A stretch of DNA of 64,000 bases, from NCBI RefSeq assembly GCF_005222705.1, contig NZ_STGF01000035.1, positions 1-64,000 on the forward strand, in the 5' to 3' direction. The notes under the pieces were generated by a model. That model saw nothing but the letters and a program-made list of their open reading frames with translations, was not told the DNA's origin and searched no databases. A program made the position numbers and the translations under genes. The number at the start of each line of letters is the position of its first letter. Position 1 is the first letter of the stretch. Below are positions 1 through 8,515 of this stretch, one piece after another. Source of the stretch: Paenibacillus sp. SY21-1 (lineage in GTDB: Bacteria > Bacillota > Bacilli > Paenibacillales > Paenibacillaceae).

Positions 1-402
1 ATTCAACCAAATGGATAAGCTACCTTTGAGGGCTGTCCGACCTTTTTCATTTCACCGCGAAAACTCTTTTTCTGAATATTCATTTTTCGAAAGTGATACG
101 ACTTTATGCAACGCTAGTGTGCAGGTGAATGTAATCGGCGTAAAATTTGCTAATTTACATATTAAAATTACGAATTCAAATATATGTGTTGATGCGTTAT
201 AACGATAAAGTAACCAATCTGGTTCAACACTTTCTAATGTGAGATATACAAAAATAGATTGAGAGATTGTGTAGGCCTCCGTTTAAAAGCAACTTATGCA
301 CTCCTATTGCTATTCGGCCACTTGCTTAGCTGAAATCGATGAGGTCTTTAGCAGCATAGAATTTGATTCAGCCATACATAACAGATTAGTGGAGGTACAT
401 TG
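1..402. other. AT-rich intergenic stretch at window start
   Basis: There is no convincing gene here. A 63-codon open frame at 11-202 has no ribosome binding site and an unremarkable composition, so I do not call it. The stretch is AT-rich like the three genes that follow. The only clear signal is the GGAGG at 391-395 that serves the next gene. Confidence 0.6.
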
Positions 403-1356
403 ATGGCTACATATACGTTCGTAGACCTAATAGATGAGGTAATGGATATAGTAAAAGAACCACTTTCAGAAAGAGAAATATGGGACAAAGCAAAAGAACT
501 TGGAATTGACACGAAAGTAGGAAGCATCGGGAAAACTCCTTGGAAATCAATAAGTGCTCGAATCTATGTTAATATGAGGGACAATAAGTACTCTAAGTAT
601 ATTAAAGTAGGGAAACGCCCTGCACGTTTTTATTTGAGGAAGAATCAAGCCTTTGAATTACCTTCCGAGATAGAAAAGAAACTAGAAGAAAAAGAAGAAG
701 CAGAGCAAAAAAATAAATTCTATGAAAAAGATTTACATCCATTATTAGTTAAATTCGTAAATGAGGATCAGCATTTCAAGGCTCATTCCAAAACAGTCTT
801 TCATGAGTACTCATTAAAGAAGAAAAAGGGGGAAAATAAATGGATTCATCCAGATATTATTTCTGTTTATTTTCCTTTTGAGGATTTTGATGAATTAACT
901 ACAGAGGTTCAAAAGTTGTTATCAGTTAATACAATTAAGCTCTTTTCCTTCGAACTAAAGCTAAATTTAGACTTTTCAAATCTCCGAGAATATTATTTTC
1001 AAGCAGTATCCAATTCAAGTTGGGCAAATGAAGGCTATCTTGTTTGTTTAGAAATAAAAGAAGATTCAGATTTAATGTTTGAACTCCAGAGATTAAATAG
1101 CGCTTTTGGAATTGGAATTATTAAACTCAATAATGAAGTGATTTCTCAAAGTGAGATTATTTTGCCAGCAAAAGAAAAAAGTCATTTAGATTGGACTACA
1201 ATAGATAGGCTTATTGGACTTAACGATACTTTTAAAAAATTCTTCATTGACATGACCGAGGACATGAAAATTGGTAAAGTGAAAAGTGAGTATGATGCAG
1301 TAAAAAATGATGAAGAGATGGAGAACTATTTAAGGAATAAGGGATTTGTTTGTTAA
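403..1356 (+). CDS. HARE-HTH domain protein with nuclease-like C-terminal domain
   Basis: A 317-residue protein. Residues 1-80 match the HARE-HTH winged-helix pattern: a helical start, then LSEREIWDKAKELG, a TPWKSISARIY helix and a final RPARFYLR strand. Residues 85-108 are a charged linker. The rest has the order expected of a PD-(D/E)xK fold: HPD with D151, then FELK with E184 and K186, then a helix containing Q200 (YYFQA), then strands GYLV and GIGIIKL. HARE-HTH domains are known in eukaryotic chromatin proteins and in bacterial proteins linked to DNA modification or restriction. A DNA-binding or nuclease role is my inference. ATG 403 is preferred over TTG 400 because GGAGG (391-395) sits 7 bases before it. 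Codon use is AT-rich, unlike pheST, which hints at transfer. Confidence 0.8.
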   Translation: MATYTFVDLIDEVMDIVKEPLSEREIWDKAKELGIDTKVGSIGKTPWKSISARIYVNMRDNKYSKYIKVGKRPARFYLRKNQAFELPSEIEKKLEEKEEAEQKNKFYEKDLHPLLVKFVNEDQHFKAHSKTVFHEYSLKKKKGENKWIHPDIISVYFPFEDFDELTTEVQKLLSVNTIKLFSFELKLNLDFSNLREYYFQAVSNSSWANEGYLVCLEIKEDSDLMFELQRLNSAFGIGIIKLNNEVISQSEIILPAKEKSHLDWTTIDRLIGLNDTFKKFFIDMTEDMKIGKVKSEYDAVKNDEEMENYLRNKGFVC

Positions 1357-1484
1357 TTCTTGCAGTAGTTTCTTCATCATGATGTGCTTTTTTGTTTTTT
1401 AGCTTTGGAACTCTGTGGATTAGATTTAATCAATCGTTATGAGAAATCTTAATAATGCTCCATAATTATCCCAAGGAGGTTTAA

Positions 1485-1892
1485 ATGAAGTTAGGTTGTA
1501 TTAGCATGATACTGTTTTTAGTAGTATTGATTTTATGGTTCCCTATTCGTGATACTATAAAAAATAATTTTTTGCTAAAAGAATTTTCCAATCAACTATT
1601 TGACCAGCAAGTTTCAGATCAAACGATAGAAATCAATAAAAAAAGTGAAGTAGGTATTCTGGTTGCAAATGGAGATCATTGTGATTTTAGGGCGAAGAGA
1701 ACCTTTGAAAGTTCGTTAAAACAAGAAGAGATTAAAGAATACTATCAAGACCTTTACTTATCCTCAGCGAATAAAAAATCAAAAATGAAGGTAGAGTTGG
1801 AGATTTTAGAGAGTAGATTGAATGTTATTAGTTATCGCATAACTATTCTAGATGGCGGTTATCCTGCCGGATTTGATATTAGATGTGGATAA
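1485..1892 (+). CDS. Small membrane-anchored protein of unknown function
   Basis: A 135-residue protein that I do not recognise. Residues 4-23 form one hydrophobic segment followed by a charged, mostly extracytoplasmic-looking tail, so it is probably a single-pass membrane or secreted protein. The tail has two cysteines, one near residue 62 (HCDF) and one at the C-terminus (DIRCG), which could form a disulphide. AAGGAGGT (1473-1480) lies 4 bases before the ATG and its core is in a usable position. It is AT-rich like the neighbouring HARE-HTH gene. It stands about 130 bases after that gene and overlaps nothing. Confidence 0.65.
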   Translation: MKLGCISMILFLVVLILWFPIRDTIKNNFLLKEFSNQLFDQQVSDQTIEINKKSEVGILVANGDHCDFRAKRTFESSLKQEEIKEYYQDLYLSSANKKSKMKVELEILESRLNVISYRITILDGGYPAGFDIRCG

Positions 1893-1975
1893 TTCCAATC
1901 AAGCACGAAGTGAAACTTTGCTTAACTTTAAGAGATGCAGAAATGAATCGTATCTATTTTAAAGGAGATGATCAA

Positions 1976-2419
1976 ATGGAATTGGAGCTTAGAAGAGCAG
2001 CTTCATCCGATATAGACATTTTAGCAGAAATGAACAAGCAGTTAATAGAAGATGAAGGCAGTAAGAATCCAATGAATCTTGGTGAGCTAAAACAAAGGAT
2101 GTACGATTGGCTTGAAACCATGTATCACGCTGATTTCCTTGTCGTAAATCAAGAATTAGCTGGTTATGCGTTATATCATTTTAAGTCAACTCCATATGAT
2201 CCAAGTAAGCAGCATGTTCATCTAAGGCAATATTTTATTGGAAGTAAATTCAGGAAGCTTGGATTGGGACGATCGGGCTTGGATTTATTGAAGGAGCATC
2301 GCTTCAAAGACGTTGAGACCATTGAGATTGATGTACTAGCGTCAAACTCGATAGGAAAGAATTTTTGGGAAAGAGCGGGATTTGAAGCCTATTATATAAA
2401 CATGAGAACGAAAATATAA
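1976..2419 (+). CDS. GNAT family N-acetyltransferase
   Basis: A 147-residue acetyltransferase of the GNAT fold, expected to move an acetyl group from acetyl-CoA to an amine. The acetyl-CoA pyrophosphate-binding pattern is visible as FRKLGLGRSG near residues 92-101. Near the end, NSIGKNFWERAGFE is the common GNAT motif B/C region. The substrate cannot be told. I chose ATG 1976 because AAAGGAGATGATC (1961-1973) precedes it. The open frame runs further upstream to 1883 but has no ribosome binding site there and would overlap the previous gene. Nothing around it indicates a pathway. Confidence 0.85.
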   Translation: MELELRRAASSDIDILAEMNKQLIEDEGSKNPMNLGELKQRMYDWLETMYHADFLVVNQELAGYALYHFKSTPYDPSKQHVHLRQYFIGSKFRKLGLGRSGLDLLKEHRFKDVETIEIDVLASNSIGKNFWERAGFEAYYINMRTKI

Positions 2420-2676
2420 GAACCATGTGGTACTTTAAAAATATACATCTGTTAAGCGCAGCCAATAACGCTACTGACAATGAAAAATAGCTTGGCCATG
2501 CGCAGCTGCACGAGTTACCTATCGCGCCGCCGGCATAGTCAAGCTATTGTGGTGAATCGGTGGCTTGCGGCATTGCAGTCAGTCAGACGAAGCGACTGCG
2601 CCCTGCCTTTGCTATGAGCATAAACCTTTATTCTACTCCTAATTGACGGAAAAGCTGACGTGTTGCGAAGCATCCA
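2420..2676. other. Gene-free stretch with structured inverted repeats
   Basis: No reading frame is supported. The sequence contains a long inverted repeat: AATAGCTTG-gcc-ATGC at 2486-2501 pairs with GCAT-agt-CAAGCTATT at 2533-2548 around a 31-base loop. A second smaller one (GCAGTC/GACTGC) lies near 2576-2600. The stretch is more GC-rich than the genes to its left. It sits at the boundary between the AT-rich patch and the core region. Confidence 0.5.
2486..2548. repeat. Inverted repeat with 31-base loop
   Basis: The arms 2486-2501 and 2533-2548 pair over 9 plus 4 bases with a 3-base internal mismatch. There is no T-run, so it does not look like an intrinsic terminator. It could be a relic of a mobile element end or a structured RNA; the sequence does not decide. 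Confidence 0.5.
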
Positions 2677-4194
2677 TCAGGCCCGCTTTTTTTTATTCTC
2701 GTACATCGCTTTATCCGCCCGGTTGACGATTTGGTCAATGCTTAAACCGTCGCTTGGGAAAATACTGACGCCCGCGCTCATCTCTGCGTATAGCAGCTTG
2801 TTCTTGTAGGCGATACCGACCTGAGCGAACAAGGCGCGTATCTGATCGAGCACAGCATCCACAACAGATACGTCAGGCAGAGGGTTGATGTAGAACACAA
2901 ATTCATCACCGCCCAATCTGGCAGCCATGCCTTGAGTGCCAAGCGCCTGCACAATCAGCTGCGAAGCATGCTTCAGCAGGGTGTCTCCCGCTTCATGGCC
3001 GTAGCGGTCATTCGTCTCCTTGAACTTATTCAAGTCAATCAACACGACGGCAAGCTGCTGCTTGGCCTGTGTAGCCTCCTCCAGGCTTTGCTCCAGCCTT
3101 TCGTAAAAATAGCGGCGGTTCGGCAGCCCGGTGAGAGGATCGTGGTAGGCAAGAAAGGCAATTTGGCGCTGGTTTTCTTTCTGCTGGGTAATATTGCGAA
3201 TGATCAGTATGACCTGCAGCTCATTGTCCATTGTTATATAATCGCCATCTATCAACAATTCAGCCTGCTTTTCTCCGTTCTGCAGCGTGGCTTCGAGGTT
3301 GCGAATCTCCTCCTGCTTGTTGAGCAACGGCTGCAGCTCAAGGCGTTTAACGGCGACGACTCCGTCAAGCGGCATGTCCAGCTCTGCAAGAAGCTGTTTG
3401 GCCGCGGGATTAACCTCCTTCACTTCGCCGTTGCGGCCCAGCAGAAACAGGGCGGAAGGACTGATATTAAAAATTTTGCGATAGCGCTGAATGCCCTGAT
3501 CCAAAAACTCGTATTTGTTCATGATCAGCCTGAGGAAGAAACACCAAACGATGCCCCCGTACAGGTACGGATATGGCGGCAGCCATTTGCCGTAGTTGAA
3601 ATAGCCGAACACGACGATCCAGGCAAAGGTCATGCAGACGCTGGCCAGCAGAAGGTTGTACATGGCGCGTTGCTCGGCGGAAATGGCCGCTTTCAGATTT
3701 TTATACATAATCCATATCGAAATGGCGCTGATCGTCAAGCTTACCGTTAAAGCCGCATAATAAGCGGTGTTGTATACGGGCAGCTTCCAGATGCCGGCCA
3801 TAACAAATTGCTGGGTTGAAATATATCGCTCGCTGCCTAATATGTTAAAGGGGATGATGAGAAGCGGCGCATAAAAAATGTATGGGTACAGCAGCTTTGG
3901 CATGCGCTTGTCCAAGCCGACGGTTTTGACAATGAATTGTACGCCAAGGCCCGGAATCGCAATCCCCGCAGAGGAGAACCAGATAGCGGTAAGGACGGGG
4001 CTGTATTCAATCGGCAGATAGAATCTCACAAACTCCTCTAGTATAATCAGAAAATAACAGGCGTTAATGGCGGCAAAAATCCGATGCTCAGTTTTTCTTG
4101 GGTTGCGAAGCAGCACGTCTACACCCATATAAAAAATAAAGAGCAGCGGGAATACGTAAGCGATAACCGATACAAAAACGAGCGATGGAGTCAA
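2677..4194 (-). CDS. Membrane diguanylate cyclase (7TM-PAS-GGDEF)
   Basis: A 505-residue protein expected to make cyclic di-GMP from two GTP at the membrane. Residues 5-225 hold about seven hydrophobic segments, like the seven-TM sensor region of some histidine kinases. A PAS-like domain follows (about 232-340, starting YRKIFNISPSALFLL). The GGDEF domain then starts at HDPLTGLPNRRYF, with the intact catalytic GGDEF near residues 428-432 and the end motif ADKAMYENKK. The product-inhibition site RxxD expected just before GGDEF is absent (the residues there read GMAARL). The start is TTG, supported by AGAGGTGA about 7 bases upstream on the minus strand. It stands alone between convergent and divergent neighbours. 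It has no EAL domain, so only synthesis is predicted. Confidence 0.9.
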   Translation of the reverse strand: MTPSLVFVSVIAYVFPLLFIFYMGVDVLLRNPRKTEHRIFAAINACYFLIILEEFVRFYLPIEYSPVLTAIWFSSAGIAIPGLGVQFIVKTVGLDKRMPKLLYPYIFYAPLLIIPFNILGSERYISTQQFVMAGIWKLPVYNTAYYAALTVSLTISAISIWIMYKNLKAAISAEQRAMYNLLLASVCMTFAWIVVFGYFNYGKWLPPYPYLYGGIVWCFFLRLIMNKYEFLDQGIQRYRKIFNISPSALFLLGRNGEVKEVNPAAKQLLAELDMPLDGVVAVKRLELQPLLNKQEEIRNLEATLQNGEKQAELLIDGDYITMDNELQVILIIRNITQQKENQRQIAFLAYHDPLTGLPNRRYFYERLEQSLEEATQAKQQLAVVLIDLNKFKETNDRYGHEAGDTLLKHASQLIVQALGTQGMAARLGGDEFVFYINPLPDVSVVDAVLDQIRALFAQVGIAYKNKLLYAEMSAGVSIFPSDGLSIDQIVNRADKAMYENKKKRA

Positions 4195-4334
4195 CGAGCG
4201 TTCACCTCTCTATGGAAGATCAGACCGCGGGTTGCTCCCGGTCATCCTACTTTCATTTTATTCAAAATGTCGCTATTTGTCGATTTGAGAAATTGAAAGC
4301 TTTGCCGTTCGGTATGCAACAACTCCTAATATGG

Positions 4335-4363
4335 TTGCAACAATGGGGAAGTTTGAATATAAT
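4335..4363 (+). promoter_or_regulatory. Sigma-A type promoter of pheST
   Basis: TTGCAA (4335-4340) and TATAAT (4358-4363) are separated by 17 bases. This is a near-consensus housekeeping promoter placed just ahead of the T-box leader, so transcription should start near 4370. Confidence 0.8.
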
Positions 4364-4369
4364 AAAGCT

Positions 4370-4712
4370 TATTGTACGAATAGGGTAAAAAGCAACGATG
4401 GAGAAAAGTAAGCAGTGCCTTCACACAGGGAGAAAGCGCCATGGATTGAGAGCGTTTTTGGTGAAACCAGGCTGCCGAAGTTCACTCCGGAGCAGACGCC
4501 TGAACGGCAGCTAAGCGAGCCTGATCGCAGCCGCCGCTAGGGAGTGTCCGGTTCCCGCCGTTACCGGGACTAGAGGGATTGCTATTGCAGACAGCTTGAA
4601 AGCAAGCTGGGCGCTGAACGGCTGCATGCTGCCTGCGCAGCTGGCGAGCAATCCGAATTAGGGTGGTAACACGGTTCTTTCGTCCCTTACGGGGAGAGAG
4701 GACCTTTTTTTG
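4370..4712 (+). promoter_or_regulatory. T-box riboswitch, Phe-specific, upstream of pheS
   Basis: The leader has the T-box core AATTAGGGTGGTAACACGG at 4656-4674. The TGGT within it can pair with the ACCA end of an uncharged tRNA. A TTC triplet at 4481-4483 (context GAAGTTCACT) lies where the specifier loop is expected and matches a Phe codon. The leader ends in an intrinsic terminator (4674-4712). Known T-box biology says uncharged tRNA-Phe stabilises the antiterminator and turns on pheST. The specifier assignment is by position and has not been folded. Confidence 0.88.
4674..4712 (+). terminator. T-box attenuator terminator
   Basis: The stem GGTTCTTTCGTCCC pairs with GGGGAGAGAGGACC around TTAC, followed by seven T. 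Its 5' arm begins at the end of the T-box sequence, as needed for mutually exclusive antiterminator and terminator folds. Confidence 0.85.
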
Positions 4713-4747
4713 TGTTCAGGAAGCTTAATCAATGGAGGCGAACAGAG

Positions 4748-5782
4748 ATGAAGGAAAGATTGGAACAACTGCGGACGGAGGCGCTGCAGGAGCTGGAGCA
4801 GGTCGGCAGCCCGCAGCAGCTTAACGATTTGCGTGTCAAATACTTAGGAAAAAAGGGCGCGCTTACGGAAATTTTGCGCGGCATGGGCGGACTTAGCGCC
4901 GAAGAGCGTCCGGTCATCGGACAGGTGGCCAATGATGTGCGCTCTGCTATTGAAACGGTGATTGACAGCAAGCAGGAAGCGTTCCGCGAAGCCGAGACGA
5001 ATAACCGCCTGCTGGCGGAAACGTTGGATGTCACGCTTCCCGGCAAAAAGCTGGCTTCCGGCGCCATTCACCCGCTGAATAAGGTTGCGCAAGAAATCGA
5101 GGACGTTTTTATCGGGCTAGGCTACACGATTGCAGAAGGTCCGGAGGTAGAAGAGGATTATTACAACTTCGAGGCGCTTAATTTGCCTAAAAACCATCCG
5201 GCCCGCGATATGCAGGATTCCTTCTACGTTACGGATGACATTCTGATGCGTACGCACACGTCGCCGGTACAGGTTCGGACCATGAAGGCTATGAACGGCC
5301 AAACGCCGATTAAAGTCATCTGCCCGGGCAAGGTTTATCGCCGCGATGACGACGATGCAACCCATTCATTCCAATTCAATCAAATTGAAGGGCTTGTCAT
5401 CGGCAAAAATATTCGGATGAGCGATTTGAAGGGCACACTGCTTCAATTCGTTCAGCAAATGTTCGGCTCGCAGGCCCAAATTCGTCTTCGTCCAAGCTTT
5501 TTCCCGTTTACGGAGCCAAGCGCGGAGGTTGACGTTACATGCGTGCAATGCGCAGGAAGCGGCTGCCGGATGTGCAAGCATACCGGATGGCTGGAAATTC
5601 TCGGCTGCGGCATGGTTCACCCGCGCGTTCTCGAAATGGGCGGCTACGATCCGGAGGAAGTCAGCGGATTCGCTTTTGGCATGGGGGTAGAGCGAATCGC
5701 GCTGCTGAAATACGGCATCGACGATATTCGTCATTTCTATACGAACGATCTGCGGTTCCTCGGCCAATTTGCCAGAATGTAG
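4748..5782 (+). CDS. pheS: Phenylalanyl-tRNA synthetase alpha subunit
   Basis: A 344-residue catalytic subunit of the cytoplasmic alpha2-beta2 enzyme that charges tRNA-Phe. The N-terminal 90 residues form the coiled-coil tRNA-binding arm. Class II motif 2 is visible as VYRRDDDDATHSFQFNQIEG and motif 3 as FAFGMGVERIALLKYGI near the end. A Cys cluster (CVQCAGSGCRMC) typical of Gram-positive PheS precedes GWLEILGCG. ATG 4748 has GGAGG (4734-4738) 9 bases before it. An upstream GTG (4712) lies inside the terminator loop of the leader and is rejected. It is followed after 24 bases by pheT and is controlled by the T-box. Confidence 0.97.
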   Translation: MKERLEQLRTEALQELEQVGSPQQLNDLRVKYLGKKGALTEILRGMGGLSAEERPVIGQVANDVRSAIETVIDSKQEAFREAETNNRLLAETLDVTLPGKKLASGAIHPLNKVAQEIEDVFIGLGYTIAEGPEVEEDYYNFEALNLPKNHPARDMQDSFYVTDDILMRTHTSPVQVRTMKAMNGQTPIKVICPGKVYRRDDDDATHSFQFNQIEGLVIGKNIRMSDLKGTLLQFVQQMFGSQAQIRLRPSFFPFTEPSAEVDVTCVQCAGSGCRMCKHTGWLEILGCGMVHPRVLEMGGYDPEEVSGFAFGMGVERIALLKYGIDDIRHFYTNDLRFLGQFARM

Positions 5783-5806
5783 CGAGAAGAGAAGGGATGA
5801 TAACAA

Positions 5807-8248
5807 ATGAATGTTTCCTATAAATGGTTAAGCGATTATGTTGATTTGTCCGGATTCACCGGACAGGAGCTGGCGGAGAAAATGACGCGCGGCGGTATCG
5901 AGATCGACGTTGTCGAATCCCGCAACAAAGGTGTCAGCGGCGTTGTCGTGGGATACGTCGTATCCAAAGAAAAGCATCCGGACGCGGATAAGCTCAATGT
6001 GTGCAAGGTGGATGTCGGTACAGGCGAAGAGCTGCAAATCGTCTGCGGAGCTAAAAACGTCGACGCAGGACAGCAGGTGCCGGTTGCGGTGATCGGGGCA
6101 GTTCTGCCTGGCGATTTCAAAATTAAACGGGCCAAGCTGCGCGGAGTAGAGTCGCAAGGCATGATCTGCTCGGCGAAGGAGCTTGGCTTGAACGACAAGC
6201 TGCTGCCTAAGGAGCAGCAGGAAGGCATTCTTGTGCTGCCTTCGCACTTGAAGGCAGGAACGCCAATCGCCGATGTGCTGGATATTGACGATGAGGTGCT
6301 AGAGCTCGATTTGACGCCGAATCGTTCCGATTGCCTGAGCATGCTGGGCGTAGCCTATGAGGTGGGCGCGCTGACGGGGCGCAAGGTCAAGCTTCCGGAT
6401 CAAACGGTCCATCACGCAGCCGAGCGCGCCGATGCACATATCAAGGTAAGCATCAGCGCTCCCGAGCAATGCTCCCACTATACCGCTCGCTATATTAAGG
6501 GCGTTAAGGTTGGCCAATCTCCGTTATGGTTGCAAAACAAGCTCATTGCCGCAGGCGTTCGTCCGATCAACAACATTGTCGATGTCACCAATTTCGTCAT
6601 GCTTGAATACGGTCAGCCGCTGCATGCGTTTGATGCCGACCGTATTCCTTCCGGACGCATTGACGTCAGGTTGGCGAAGGCTGGCGAAACGCTGGTGACG
6701 CTAGATGATCAAGAACGCAAGCTTGAGCCGCATATGCTTGTTATCACGGACGGCAGCGAGCCGATTGCGCTTGCCGGCGTAATGGGCGGAGCGAGCACCG
6801 AAGTTAGCGAAGAGACGGTTCATGTCCTGCTGGAATCGGCCCGCTTCGACGGTGGCACCGTTCGCAAAACGTCCCGCCAGCTTGGGCTCCGTTCAGAGGC
6901 GAGCATTCGCTTCGAGAAAGAGGTAGATCCGGCGCGCGTTATTCCGGCGCTGGACCGCGCAGCGGCGTTGATCGCAGAGCTGGGAGAAGGTCTTGTAGCG
7001 GAAGGCGTTGTGGAAGCTTCCGCAGGCGCTTCCGCTCCCGTTCAGGTCGACGTGTCGCTTGACCGCATTAACGGCTATCTGGGCACTGAGCTGTCCCGGC
7101 TAGAGGTGCAAACGATACTTGGCCGTCTGAGCTTTGAGTTTACGCTTTCGGACGCTGACGTATTCACGGTGCATGTGCCTTCCCGCCGCGGCGATATTAC
7201 GCGCGCAGTCGATATTATCGAGGAGGTTGCGCGCCTGCACGGGTATGACAACATTCCGACGACGCTTATTCATGGCGATGTCGTGCCGGGCTCGCTGACG
7301 AAGCCGCAAGCGATCCGCCGCGAGCTGCGCAAGCGGCTGTCCGACGCAGGCATGCATGAGGTAATCAGCTATTCGTTCACGGGTCCTGCCCAGACGAAGC
7401 TGTTCCCGGGTCTTGCTGGTGAAGTGAAGCCGGTTGGCTTGGCGATGCCGATGAGCGAGGAGCGCAGCGTGCTGCGCACGACGCTGATCGCTCAATTGCT
7501 GGACACGGCCGCTTACAACCGCAACCGCAAAAACGAATCCGCTTCGCTGTTTGAAATCGGAAGCGTTTTTCATACGGATGAGGATCGTTTGACCCGCTTG
7601 CCGCAGGAGAAGCACCGCTTTGCTGCGCTGCTGACCGGCAACCGCGTTGAAGCCGAGTGGAACGCGCAGGCGCAGGCGGTAGATTTCTACGATGCGAAAG
7701 GCGTACTGGAAACGGTATTCGCAGCGCTTGGCGTTGCGGAGCATATCTCGTACCAAGCTGCTCAGCCGGAGCATTTCCATCCGGGCAGAACGGCAGCCGT
7801 TGTACTGAAGGATGCAGCCGGTGAAACGGTGATCGGGTACGTGGGGCAATTGCATCCGGCATTGCAGCTGGAGCTGGATTTGGCCGATACCTATGTGCTG
7901 GAAATTGCGCTTGAGCCTCTGTACGATTTGGCCACTTCGGACATCGTGTACAAGGCGCTTCCGCGCTACCCTGCGATGCAGCGTGACATAGCGGTTGTGG
8001 TCGGCAGCGAGGTAGCTGCGGGCAAGCTGACGGAGACGGCATGGGCGATCGCGGGCGAGCTGCTGGAGTCTGTTCGCGTATTTGACGTTTATACAGGCGA
8101 CAAGCTTGGAGCAGGCAAAAAGAGCATCGCCATTTCGCTTGTTTACCGCCATGCGGAGCGGACTTTGACCGATGAAGAGGTAACCGAGCTGCACGGCCGC
8201 GTCGTTTTACAATTTGAACAATCTTTTGGCGCAGAATTGCGCAAGTAG
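5807..8248 (+). CDS. pheT: Phenylalanyl-tRNA synthetase beta subunit
   Basis: An 813-residue partner of PheS. Residues about 40-150 are the OB-fold tRNA-binding domain (GVVVGYVVSKEKHPDADKL). The B3/B4 editing domain follows (from about 210), then B5 (about 400-475), the catalytic-like core and the C-terminal anticodon-binding FDX-ACB domain (PRYPAMQRDIAVVV to LVYRHAERTLTDEEV). The length is normal for the bacterial subunit. The B3/B4 domain is known to hydrolyse Tyr-tRNA-Phe. Start ATG 5807 is preceded by GAAGGGATGATAAC. It is co-transcribed with pheS and ends in a strong terminator (8263-8307). Confidence 0.97.
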   Translation: MNVSYKWLSDYVDLSGFTGQELAEKMTRGGIEIDVVESRNKGVSGVVVGYVVSKEKHPDADKLNVCKVDVGTGEELQIVCGAKNVDAGQQVPVAVIGAVLPGDFKIKRAKLRGVESQGMICSAKELGLNDKLLPKEQQEGILVLPSHLKAGTPIADVLDIDDEVLELDLTPNRSDCLSMLGVAYEVGALTGRKVKLPDQTVHHAAERADAHIKVSISAPEQCSHYTARYIKGVKVGQSPLWLQNKLIAAGVRPINNIVDVTNFVMLEYGQPLHAFDADRIPSGRIDVRLAKAGETLVTLDDQERKLEPHMLVITDGSEPIALAGVMGGASTEVSEETVHVLLESARFDGGTVRKTSRQLGLRSEASIRFEKEVDPARVIPALDRAAALIAELGEGLVAEGVVEASAGASAPVQVDVSLDRINGYLGTELSRLEVQTILGRLSFEFTLSDADVFTVHVPSRRGDITRAVDIIEEVARLHGYDNIPTTLIHGDVVPGSLTKPQAIRRELRKRLSDAGMHEVISYSFTGPAQTKLFPGLAGEVKPVGLAMPMSEERSVLRTTLIAQLLDTAAYNRNRKNESASLFEIGSVFHTDEDRLTRLPQEKHRFAALLTGNRVEAEWNAQAQAVDFYDAKGVLETVFAALGVAEHISYQAAQPEHFHPGRTAAVVLKDAAGETVIGYVGQLHPALQLELDLADTYVLEIALEPLYDLATSDIVYKALPRYPAMQRDIAVVVGSEVAAGKLTETAWAIAGELLESVRVFDVYTGDKLGAGKKSIAISLVYRHAERTLTDEEVTELHGRVVLQFEQSFGAELRK

Positions 8249-8262
8249 GCAGGAAACCCTCC

Positions 8263-8307
8263 AAGCCGCATCGAATAGTTCCTACAGGAGCTGCGATGCG
8301 GCTTTTT
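8263..8307 (+). terminator. Intrinsic terminator after pheT
   Basis: AAGCCGCATCG (8263-8273) pairs with CGATGCGGCTT (8294-8304), an 11-bp perfect stem followed by TTT. Confidence 0.85.
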
Positions 8308-8325
8308 GCTGTAAGGATTGGTTGA

Positions 8326-8331
8326 TATAAT
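8326..8331 (+). promoter_or_regulatory. Candidate -10 element upstream of the zapA fusion gene
   Basis: A perfect TATAAT follows the pheT terminator and precedes the next gene by about 185 bases. I see no good -35 at 17 bases upstream, only a T-rich TTTTTG. The 8332-8515 leader otherwise shows nothing clear except the GGAGG at 8502-8506. Confidence 0.4.
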
Positions 8332-8515
8332 AGGGGTTCTGGGGATTTTTGGCGCATAGCGAACATACAGAAAAACGCCGAAATCAATACTGAATGAATG
8401 GATAAATATAATTGGCGGATTTGCAGATTCCGCTCTAGTCATAGGCAGCTGCCGCATATCGCGCACTGCTGCGCCGTTAGGCGCTCTACTCACTATAAAT
8501 AGGAGGATTTGCCGG

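Noticed and set aside
11..202. 63-codon open frame at window start
   Set aside because: No ribosome binding site, no recognisable domain and AT-rich chance-like composition.
2932..3750. 272-codon plus-strand frame opposite the diguanylate cyclase
   Set aside because: The minus-strand frame has the full 7TM-PAS-GGDEF domain set and a ribosome site; the plus frame has neither.
7100..8387. Long minus-strand open frames opposite pheT
   Set aside because: Fully overlap a clear pheT gene; composition is Arg/Ala/Pro-rich shadow coding.
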